11,004 nt of DNA. Origin: JBIKLM01 sp044375105 (GTDB lineage Bacteria; Planctomycetota; UBA1135; GCA-002686595). The translations under genes were made by a program, and so were the position numbers. This document shows positions 1 through 5,803 of this stretch, piece by piece. The notes beneath the pieces are model-generated. The model worked only from the letters and a program-made list of their open reading frames with translations, ran no database searches and had not been told where the DNA came from. The stretch is from positions 1 through 11,004 of the forward strand of contig JBILNK010000148.1 in assembly GCA_044375105.1 (NCBI GenBank). Direction: 5' to 3'. Position 1 is the first letter of the stretch. Each line of letters starts with the position of its first letter.

Positions 1-1019
1 CGCAGCTGAACCCAGCCCCTGCGGACCCCCTCGAAGCGAAACACACCCGACCGGTCCGCGTAGGCGAATTTGCACTCGCCGAGTCCATCATAGAGTTCGG
101 CCACCGTGTTCTCGAGACCCCGCCCCTTGCGCACGAATCGTCCCGTAATCGTCCCGTAAACCTCGGCGACGAAGCGCACCTCGGCCCGCCGCGTTTCCTC
201 GGAGAGCAGGGCCGAGCGCGATTGGTGCGGGACCTGCCCGCGGACGCTGACGACGATTTCCAACCCGACCGGCGCTTGATCCCAGCGGAAAACCCCGAAT
301 CCGTCGGTGACTGCGACCTGCCAGGCCGGTTGCGGCTCGGGGGCGTTGTGGCCCTCCGGCGGGACCAAGCCTGGCGGGGGCGGCGCTCGCTTGGGAGGAG
401 CCGTCAACCACCAGGGAAAGGCCTTTTCCACCGCGCGCGCCTGGCCCGGATAGCCCCGGGTCCGAACTTCGACCGCCACCCCCGGAATCGGATTGCCCAC
501 CCGGTCGACCACCTCGACCTGGAGCTGGCCCACGGGATTCAGCCGCACCGGCGCGCGCCCGTGGGCGTTTGCCTGGCTGGCCAGATCCGCGCGCTCGAGC
601 AGCTGCGGAACATAACCTTCGGCCGCGACCCAGATCGGGCTGCCCGCGGGCAGGGGCGCCTGGCCGGCCGCATCCGTGAGCCGCTCGGCCCGGCCGCGCT
701 CGCCGGTCCAGACACCGGTTCCGATCGCTGCACCGGAGATGGGCCTGCCATCGATGGCATCGGCCACGGACAACTGCGCCGCAGGTGGCCTGCCGGTCGC
801 CGCGGCCGGGGTCGGCGCCCCCGACCGCTGCGCTTCGGCACTGCTGCGCAGAGCGGCGCGCGCAGCGGCAAGCTCTGACACAGCCGCAGGGCCCAGGTTC
901 GCCCCGCCCGCATCCTCCCCGGTGGAGGTCCACTCCGGCTTCCACAGCGCCACCACCAGCAGGCCTACCGCCAGACTCAGCGCCAGCAAAAAAAGGCTGT
1001 CCCGGCGCCCGAGTTTCAC
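1..1019 (-). CDS. Membrane-anchored protein with carboxypeptidase-regulatory-like repeats (3' end cut by window edge)
   Basis: Reading from a GTG at 1019 gives 339 complete codons with no stop before the window edge, so the C-terminus is missing. The start is supported by a GGAGG nine bases upstream and by a GTGA overlap with the DUF1573 gene. Residues 1-6 include Lys and two Arg, followed by a hydrophobic segment at about 9-26, which I read as an N-terminal membrane anchor or uncleaved signal. A low-complexity Ala-rich linker covers about 35-80. After it come about three beta-sandwich units of the carboxypeptidase-regulatory-like type: about 81-140, 163-262 (VDRVGNPIPGVAVEV, then TDGFGVFRW) and 283-339 (YGTITGRFV, then DRSGVFRFEGV). 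The middle unit has a Pro-rich insertion at 207-232. Such repeats usually mediate extracytoplasmic binding or scaffolding rather than catalysis. The exact role is unknown. It is the last gene visible in the four-gene envelope operon. Confidence 0.85.
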   Translation of the reverse strand, partial: MKLGRRDSLFLLALSLAVGLLVVALWKPEWTSTGEDAGGANLGPAAVSELAAARAALRSSAEAQRSGAPTPAAATGRPPAAQLSVADAIDGRPISGAAIGTGVWTGERGRAERLTDAAGQAPLPAGSPIWVAAEGYVPQLLERADLASQANAHGRAPVRLNPVGQLQVEVVDRVGNPIPGVAVEVRTRGYPGQARAVEKAFPWWLTAPPKRAPPPPGLVPPEGHNAPEPQPAWQVAVTDGFGVFRWDQAPVGLEIVVSVRGQVPHQSRSALLSEETRRAEVRFVAEVYGTITGRFVRKGRGLENTVAELYDGLGECKFAYADRSGVFRFEGVRRGWVQL

Positions 1020-2176
1020 GGCCCGAGGCCTCCGGTCTGATTGCCGGAACCCTGCGGCGCCGGATCCAGCGGCGCTGGCAACCACATGCCCCGCACCCGC
1101 CAGCTCGATTCCACGCCGTCCACGACAACGCTCATGCGGAAGTCCAGAAGCCCCGCGAGCGGCGCGTCCGGCGCCGGATCCAGCCGCAGCGTGAGGGCCT
1201 CTGGGCCGAAGGACTCGATGCGAACCCGGGCGTCGGAAAACATCACCTGGCTGCGTTCAAGCACACGAGCGAGATCTTTGCCCAGCACCTCGTTCCGGAT
1301 GATGACGGGCTCTCCCGGACGGATGCCTCCCAAGAAAATCTCGGGCCGAGCCTCGGCGACGTCCCGGCGCGGCCCGGTCACCAATCCGGAGTCGGCTTGC
1401 AGAGACATCCCGGGGGTCGTGCAATCCACGCTGAACGGCGCGGTCCAGGGGGCGGAAGTCTCGGGCGCCGGAACCGAAACGCGCAGGCGCCATCGCCAGC
1501 GGGTTCTCCTGGAATCGAGGGGACTTTGCTCGGTCTTGAGCACTTCCCAGTCCGAATCGGACTCCTTTGAGGTCAAGGCAAGCGACGGCCCCGGGTCATC
1601 CGGCTTGAGTTCTGCGATCACCGAAAACTCCTGGGCCAATCGTGCGCCAGCGCGCCCGGGCGTACCGATCGGTTCTATCCACATGCGGCGGGCGGGCTCG
1701 AGCTGGCCGAACATCTGCACGGCGAAAGCCTGTCGCTGGGCTGGTTCGGGCTCGAGATCGGATGCTGTAGCAGAAACCTGGACTTCGAGGGGACCGGGCT
1801 TGAGCGCGGCCGTGCGGATTTCGATTCTGACCGCGAAACCAGCCCCTGGTAGGACCACTTCCGGGTCGACGCGAACCAGGCTGCAGACGCACGAAGGCCT
1901 GATCTCCCCGATCCGGATGGGCCCCTCGCTCAGGTTGATGCCCTGAAAACTCCACTCGATCGTATCCCCTATGCCCACCCGGCCAAGCGTATGGCTGGGT
2001 TCATCGAACCAGACCAAGGGCTGTGCAGGGCTGGGTTCAGGTTCGGATTGCTGAGGCTGGGCGGGAGTGGCCAGGGTCTCAACGGGTCGAACGGGCTCGG
2101 GCGAGCGATTGTTGCAGCCCCACAGGCCGAGGCTCGAGCCCAGGCTCAACGCGAAGAGCATGAACCGAGTGCTCAT
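1016..2176 (-). CDS. DUF1573-domain lipoprotein
   Basis: A 386-residue protein. The N-terminus has a hydrophobic signal ending in LGLWGC, which fits a lipobox with Cys21 as the lipidated residue, so the mature protein should be a lipoprotein outside the inner membrane. A Pro/Glu-rich linker (about 26-55) leads to a DUF1573-like Ig-fold domain at about 58-140: TLGRVGIGD, then an Ile/Asn strand, then RPSCVCSLV, then a LPGAGFAVRIEI strand. In the usual family the Cys pair is CGC; here it is Cys96-Val-Cys98. The second half (about 270-366) looks like another beta-domain (EIFLGGIRPGEPVIIR) of unclear family. The ATG at 2176 overlaps the stop of the C39-like gene as ATGA, with AGGGGG seven bases upstream as a possible ribosome site. 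DUF1573 proteins are common in Planctomycetota and Bacteroidota envelopes, but their biochemical role is not established. Confidence 0.9.
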   Translation of the reverse strand: MSTRFMLFALSLGSSLGLWGCNNRSPEPVRPVETLATPAQPQQSEPEPSPAQPLVWFDEPSHTLGRVGIGDTIEWSFQGINLSEGPIRIGEIRPSCVCSLVRVDPEVVLPGAGFAVRIEIRTAALKPGPLEVQVSATASDLEPEPAQRQAFAVQMFGQLEPARRMWIEPIGTPGRAGARLAQEFSVIAELKPDDPGPSLALTSKESDSDWEVLKTEQSPLDSRRTRWRWRLRVSVPAPETSAPWTAPFSVDCTTPGMSLQADSGLVTGPRRDVAEARPEIFLGGIRPGEPVIIRNEVLGKDLARVLERSQVMFSDARVRIESFGPEALTLRLDPAPDAPLAGLLDFRMSVVVDGVESSWRVRGMWLPAPLDPAPQGSGNQTGGLGP

Positions 2177-3891
2177 GCAGCAGCCCCCTGCGGAAGGCGG
2201 CGGCGCCGAAGCCACAGGGCGCCCCCGGAGAAGCACAGGATCAGCGAGACAGCGGCTAAGGCGTTCCGGATCCGGCGGTCCGGCGGAGGCGCTCCCTGGG
2301 TTGCTGCTCCCGCGGGCTCGATCAGCAGCACATGGCCCGAGGAGATGGACTCCAGATCCGCAGACGTCACCTGGGTCCAGACATCCGGTGGACTGGCGAG
2401 CAAGGACTTGCCCTCCGGCTCGTCTGCGCGGGGCAGGAGCAGGGCAAAGTGACCGGTAGTCCAGTCGGGATCGACCAGGTGCACGATCGCCAGAGTTCCG
2501 GGGGCCCCCAGGGCTTTCCCATCGGCCTCGACCGCACGGGCGGGCAGCCCCAGGGTTTGGGCCGCGCGCTCGAGTTCGAACAGCGAAGCCGCCTGATCCG
2601 CCACCGGCCGACCGAAGGCCGCCTGCACAGCCGCCGCGTCCAGGTCCTTTCCGGACAGCCGTGCCGCCAGCCACAGGCATTGGGCGGCGCAGGCCTCCGT
2701 ACCACCCGCCCCCGCGGCGGCCTTGAAGTCGTCCGCGATCGGAACCTGCCCCAGACGTTTGCGCAACACCGCCAGCAGGCCGGCCAACTGGTGCTCGCTT
2801 TCGCTCAGCCCCAGCGCACCGTCCGCGGTGGCGACCCAGGAGGCGCCGCTGCGTTCGTCGAGGACCGTGTATCCGCTGGGCGGATCGACCGAGAACAGCG
2901 CCTCGAGCTCCGGGCGGGTCCACCCGTCTTCCGCTGGCGCGATCGTGATCCAGCCGGTCCGGCTGGCGCCGTAGTCCTGCTGGCCGTCGGGGCCCAGCCG
3001 CCACGTCCAGACCTCGAAGCGAACCCGGGTGGGCAGCACCGCGGCCCCCTTCCACTCCGCGCAGTCCTCGACCTGATGGGACTCGAGACGCCCGAAATGC
3101 TGCGCGCCGAGCTGGAGTTTATGCTTTGCGTGGGCTGCCACCGGATTCACTTCCGATCGGAAGTACTTGTCCAGACGCATCGGAAGCAGGGACTCGAGGT
3201 CGAACCAGACCAGGAATGGGGCGCCGAAGGCGAGTTCAGCCGCTTCAGAGGCCTGGCTGGCGACCCCGCCCTGATCGGCCAGGAGTCCTCGACAGATCCG
3301 GCCGGAGATCTCTCGGGTCCCGACCCAGTGGTGCCGCTTGAAAGCCGGAAGCATCAGGCTCCAGCGCTGCCCCAACCAGCCCAGGCCCGCGGAGCCCAGT
3401 CCCCCCGGCGACAAGACTCTAGGATCCAGGGGCTGGTCGCTGAGGCGCGCCATCGGACCGGGCAGCATCTCGGAAGCTGCTGTGGGATCGATGCATTGCA
3501 ACAGGAGATTGCCGTCGGATGCGAGGTGGGCGTAGCCGTTGCTTGCCGGATCCAAGACCGTGTAGCGGGCGAAGAACGAACGGCCCCATCGCCCCCAAAG
3601 CCCGCTGGTGACCAACTCGGACAAGGCTTCGCGGTCGGGACCCCCGTCAGCGACGAAATCCCTGACCTCGAATCGGACGGCGAAGGGCTCCACCGACTCG
3701 TCCCGCGCCAGCAGAACGGAGACGAAGTCATCGAGCTCCGCCGTGGAGATAGGGACGAGTTCGCTTAGCCCGTACCTTTCTAGTTCCACGCCCGGTTGAT
3801 TCTCGATGGTATCCTGTGGGCGAGAAGCGCTCACGCACAACACCACGGAGCACAGGATTGCCTCGCAAGTACCAGGCACGGATAGGATCAC
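2173..3891 (-). CDS. Exported, C-terminally anchored protein with C39-peptidase-like domain
   Basis: About 572 residues from GTG 3891; an in-frame GTG at 3903 would add four. I prefer 3891 because it gives a GTGA overlap with the upstream gene, matching the other operon junctions; neither start has a clear ribosome site. Layout: signal-peptide-like hydrophobic stretch (about 1-23), a long region of unrecognised fold (about 27-375) that includes FLVWFDLESLLPMRL, a C39-peptidase-like domain (about 379-526), a hydrophobic helix (about 542-561) and an RRRR stop-transfer tail. This predicts the catalytic domain outside the cytoplasm. In the domain I see the nucleophile-like EACAAQCLWLAARLSG (Cys401, Cys405), SLFELERAAQTLGLPARAV, IVHL, and TGHFALLL with His481. 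The Asp expected after the His strand reads as Ser (LLASPP). There is no ABC transporter domain, unlike bacteriocin-exporting C39 proteins. It may be an active protease or an inactive binding relative. Confidence 0.85.
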   Translation of the reverse strand: MILSVPGTCEAILCSVVLCVSASRPQDTIENQPGVELERYGLSELVPISTAELDDFVSVLLARDESVEPFAVRFEVRDFVADGGPDREALSELVTSGLWGRWGRSFFARYTVLDPASNGYAHLASDGNLLLQCIDPTAASEMLPGPMARLSDQPLDPRVLSPGGLGSAGLGWLGQRWSLMLPAFKRHHWVGTREISGRICRGLLADQGGVASQASEAAELAFGAPFLVWFDLESLLPMRLDKYFRSEVNPVAAHAKHKLQLGAQHFGRLESHQVEDCAEWKGAAVLPTRVRFEVWTWRLGPDGQQDYGASRTGWITIAPAEDGWTRPELEALFSVDPPSGYTVLDERSGASWVATADGALGLSESEHQLAGLLAVLRKRLGQVPIADDFKAAAGAGGTEACAAQCLWLAARLSGKDLDAAAVQAAFGRPVADQAASLFELERAAQTLGLPARAVEADGKALGAPGTLAIVHLVDPDWTTGHFALLLPRADEPEGKSLLASPPDVWTQVTSADLESISSGHVLLIEPAGAATQGAPPPDRRIRNALAAVSLILCFSGGALWLRRRRLPQGAAA

Positions 3892-4394
3892 GTGACCCGA
3901 CACTTATTGGTGGGCGTGCCGGGGCAGGGAATGTTCGAGGGTGATTCGGCCTCGCATTCGTAGTCATCGGGGCCGTGCATCACGCAGACGCCCACCACGC
4001 GCTTGGGGCAATCCGCCAGGGGAGGGTTGAGGACCGCATTGCATTGCTCTCCCTCAGCCTGCTCGCAGTCAGTGATCTGGATCGCTTTTGAATTGCAATG
4101 ATAGCAGGGCTGCCCCACCGACGCCTCGCTGGTGCAATGAGCGACGGTCCCGTCATGGGCCGGGCAGGTGAAATTCGACCCCACACACCGCTTGTCCAAA
4201 TGAGGGAAAGTCCCTCCCTGGCTCATGGCGCCGACGATCCGCATCGATTCAGCGGCAGAGAGCGGGCGAACCAACGGTTCGTGGGCCGACCACACCAGGG
4301 ACAGGAGCATCCCCAGGGCGCCGACGCAGGCGAGCAGCGCGGGCGAGAGAATCGAGCGATCGGCGACTCCGGTGTTGCGATTCAGAGTCTTCAT
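3888..4394 (-). CDS. Small exported Cys-rich protein with double-glycine-leader-like motif
   Basis: A 168-residue protein starting at ATG 4394. A basic N-terminus (MKTLNRN, Arg13) precedes a hydrophobic segment at about 16-36, so it is probably Sec-exported or membrane-anchored. Residues 45-56, LSAAESMRIVGA, match the LSxxELxxIxGG leader pattern at six of seven marked positions. From residue 70 onward there are 12 cysteines (70, 77, 87, 97, 100, 110, 118, 129, 137, 147, 157, 165), enough for six disulfides and spaced fairly evenly, with one CxxC (97-100). I do not recognise the family. First gene of the minus-strand operon, it overlaps the C39-like gene by GTGA at 3888-3891. An 11-base C tract on the plus strand (poly-G in the transcript sense) lies 13-23 bases before the ATG. 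It could be a secreted structural peptide, a toxin-like or signalling peptide, or a pseudopilin-independent surface protein; I cannot decide. Confidence 0.8.
   Translation of the reverse strand: MKTLNRNTGVADRSILSPALLACVGALGMLLSLVWSAHEPLVRPLSAAESMRIVGAMSQGGTFPHLDKRCVGSNFTCPAHDGTVAHCTSEASVGQPCYHCNSKAIQITDCEQAEGEQCNAVLNPPLADCPKRVVGVCVMHGPDDYECEAESPSNIPCPGTPTNKCRVT
4227..4262 (-). other. Double-glycine-type leader motif inside the Cys-rich protein
   Basis: These bases encode residues 45-56 (LSAAESMRIVGA). Numbering back from a cut after Ala56, Leu is at -12, Ser at -11, Glu at -8, Ile at -4, Gly at -2 and Ala at -1, the usual positions of the double-glycine leader consensus. Only -7 differs, with Ser in place of a large hydrophobic residue. 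Cleavage here would release a 112-residue product holding all 12 clustered cysteines. The match is seen directly; processing is inferred. Confidence 0.5.
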
Positions 4395-4406
4395 GACCAG
4401 GTTCTA

Positions 4407-4417
4407 CCCCCCCCCCC
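4407..4417. repeat. Homopolymeric C(11)/G(11) tract upstream of the Cys-rich gene
   Basis: Eleven consecutive C on the plus strand read as poly-G on the coding strand of the Cys-rich gene. The tract ends 12 bases before its ATG at 4394, with TAGAACCTGGTC between. Tracts of this type are prone to slipped-strand length change, and here a change would alter the leader or promoter spacing rather than the reading frame. Length should be checked against reads because such runs are also sequencing-error hotspots. Confidence 0.7.
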
Positions 4418-4598
4418 GATCAGCGCAACCGGCCAGTCGCAGGGATCGAATAGGGAAGCGAAATCGGGGGGCCGGCTGCGGAGGCCGTCTCGGACCCGTG
4501 CCTCTGAAACCGGAGGGGTGCTGCCCTGGCGATGGGGATATCGGCCCCAGGGAAAGGCGGGGCCCAGCCATGCATCGGGCGCAGGGCAGCAAACCAAC

Positions 4599-4639
4599 GG
4601 GGCCAAGGGGGGGTGGGGGCGTCAGGATCGGGCTGGGGG
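4599..4639 (+). repeat. G-run cluster, potential G-quadruplex
   Basis: The plus strand carries runs of 4, 7, 5, 3 and 5 G separated by short loops of 4, 1, 10 and 2 bases. This satisfies a loose four-tract G-quadruplex pattern. It lies about 190 bases upstream of the kinase-like start and 205 bases upstream of the Cys-rich start. In such GC-rich DNA it could be chance. Confidence 0.4.
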
Positions 4640-4714
4640 CGAGAAGCCAGGCAACGGCTGCTGCTCGGGGCCTCAACGCCCGCGCCGAGACGTGGATTCG
4701 GGCAGCCCTAGGGA

Positions 4715-4731
4715 TTCGCTTGGGGAGCGAA
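4715..4731. promoter_or_regulatory. Short dyad upstream of kinase-like gene
   Basis: TTCGCT and AGCGAA form a perfect 6-base inverted repeat around the loop TGGGG, about 95 bases before the ATG at 4825. Its right arm belongs to a 17-base sequence that recurs with three mismatches at 4451-4467 near the other gene's start. It could be an operator half-site pair; there is no further evidence. Confidence 0.25.
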
Positions 4732-4824
4732 GTCGGCATACCGCAGGTCGGTCGGTTCTCAGCCGGTGGGCAGCGCACCAGGAGACACCCACCCGTTCGG
4801 CTTTTCGTGCACACTGGTCGTCGG

Positions 4825-5550
4825 ATGGCTGTGCGACTGCCGCGCCCCTCGGCCCTGACTTGGTATGGCCTGTTGCTGGTGCTGCCGGCGCTGCTCTTGG
4901 GCGCGCTCGTTTGGGTGCAGATCGCCCGCGACCATGCGCGCGCTCTGGAGGGGCTGCCGGGGCGGGCCGAGCGCACCGAGCAGTACCTGCGCCGGGTGGA
5001 GTCGGAGACCCGGCGGCTCTTGGGACTGGTCGAAGGCGTGCTCGAGAACAGCGCCCTCACCGCCGGGCGCGCCGGCCCTCTCGAGACCCGCAGCAGCCTC
5101 GGCGACCTGAACCAGGCGTTGATCGCCCTGCAGCCGGCGCTGCTGCGGCCGGGGCAGCAGGACCTGGTCTTCGAGCTGGCCCCGGGCCTGCCCGCGGTGC
5201 GCCGCTCCCCAGAGGCCTTGGCCAGCATGCTGATCAACCTGGTGGAGAACGCGCGCAAGTACGCCCCGGTCAAGCCCGGCGGCGAGCCGATCCTGGTGCG
5301 CACCGCCCCCGGGCAGGGCGGCGCGATCCTCGGGGTGCTCGATCGGGGCCCCGGCATCCCCGAGGAGGAGCGCGGAAAAGTTTTCGAGGCCTTCTATCGG
5401 ATCGGCAACGAGCGCACGCGGCGAGCGCGCGGCACCGGCCTCGGCCTGCACCTGGTGGATCTGCAGGCCAAGAGCCTGGGGGGTCGGATCGAACTCCTGG
5501 GCCGGCCCGGCGGCGGCGCCTGGTTCCGGCTGCATCTGCGGGCCTTTTGA
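4825..5550 (+). CDS. Short histidine-kinase-like protein lacking sensor and H-box
   Basis: A 241-residue protein with one membrane helix (about 12-31) running straight into a coiled segment that aligns with the end of the HisKA dimerisation hairpin: HARALEGLPGRAERTEQYL followed by RRVESETRRLLGLVEGVLENSAL. The ATPase domain is complete by motif: N-box NLVENARKYAP (Asn138, Asn142), G1 DRGPGIPEEE (Asp173), F-box VFEAFYR, G2 GTGLGLHLV (203-211). The normal SHELRTPL phosphoacceptor helix and any sensor region are missing; most family members are 350-500 residues. This looks like an in-frame deletion joining the first membrane helix to late HisKA. No response regulator gene lies adjacent. The ATG at 4825 is chosen because the membrane helix follows it; GTG 4807 is an in-frame alternative, and neither has a ribosome site. 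It may be a decaying kinase, an ATPase-only partner, or an assembly artefact. Confidence 0.75.
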   Translation: MAVRLPRPSALTWYGLLLVLPALLLGALVWVQIARDHARALEGLPGRAERTEQYLRRVESETRRLLGLVEGVLENSALTAGRAGPLETRSSLGDLNQALIALQPALLRPGQQDLVFELAPGLPAVRRSPEALASMLINLVENARKYAPVKPGGEPILVRTAPGQGGAILGVLDRGPGIPEEERGKVFEAFYRIGNERTRRARGTGLGLHLVDLQAKSLGGRIELLGRPGGGAWFRLHLRAF

Positions 5551-5606
5551 AGGCCTCCTACGCGGGCGCCCGCCGATCGCGCTCCCCGGGTGTGCGGCCC
5601 CGGGCG

Positions 5607-5645
5607 GGCCCTGAGCAGGGCCTGCTCCGGCCAGCTCGCCCGGAG
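5607..5645 (+). terminator. Possible terminator hairpins after kinase-like gene
   Basis: Two adjacent GC-rich stem-loops sit about 55-95 bases after the kinase-like stop. The first is GGCCCT/AGGGCC with a 4-base loop (5607-5622). The second is CTCCGG/CCGGAG with a 9-base loop (5625-5645). Neither is followed by a T run, so intrinsic termination is uncertain. The rest of 5551-5803 shows no gene. Confidence 0.3.
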
Positions 5646-5803
5646 CCTCGACACGGGCCGCCCCGCAGGCTCCCCGGGGCAGACATTAACCATCCGGGCG
5701 CGGGTCAAGCCGGCGAGGCTGGGCTAAGATTGCCTATCCCTAGCCGCCCCTAGGGGCCTCGCGCGAGCCGCAACCCGCCGCCAGTCCCCCCTCTCCCGGC
5801 TCC

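Larger units (their letters stand above)
4395..4824. other. Divergent intergenic region, no convincing gene
   Basis: About 430 bases lie between the start of the minus-strand Cys-rich gene and the kinase-like gene on the plus strand. Open frames cross it, but their translations are low-complexity Gly/Arg/Pro with no recognisable domain. It contains the C11 tract, a cluster of G runs (4599-4639), an imperfect 17-base direct repeat (4451-4467 and 4720-4736) and a small dyad (4715-4731). I found no clear sigma-70-type promoter in either direction, but the region must hold the promoter of the left operon and probably that of the kinase-like gene. Confidence 0.6.

Noticed and set aside
222..878. 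Plus-strand open frames over the left end
   Set aside because: The minus-strand frame from GTG 1019 has a ribosome site, an anchor and repeated domain units; the plus frames have only low-complexity sequence.
2177..3055. Upstream extension of the DUF1573 frame through the C39-like gene
   Set aside because: The extra 293 codons are Arg/Gly-rich with no domain, overlap a convincing gene, and the ATG at 2176 is followed at once by a lipoprotein signal.
4212..4217. Gly60-Gly61 of the Cys-rich protein as the leader cut site
   Set aside because: With the cut after Gly61 the expected Glu at -8 and Leu at -12 are absent; the Gly55-Ala56 register fits much better.
4225..4824. Upstream extension of the kinase-like gene
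   Set aside because: The translation is low-complexity Arg/Gly/Pro, overlaps the Cys-rich gene on the other strand, and the membrane helix lies just after ATG 4825.
5725..5730. TAAGAT as a -10 box before the flavoprotein gene
   Set aside because: No matching -35 element at suitable spacing; the match is too weak in isolation.
5744..5753. Perfect palindrome CCCCTAGGGG before the flavoprotein gene
   Set aside because: Only 10 bases, no loop or T run and no partner site; likely chance in GC-rich DNA.
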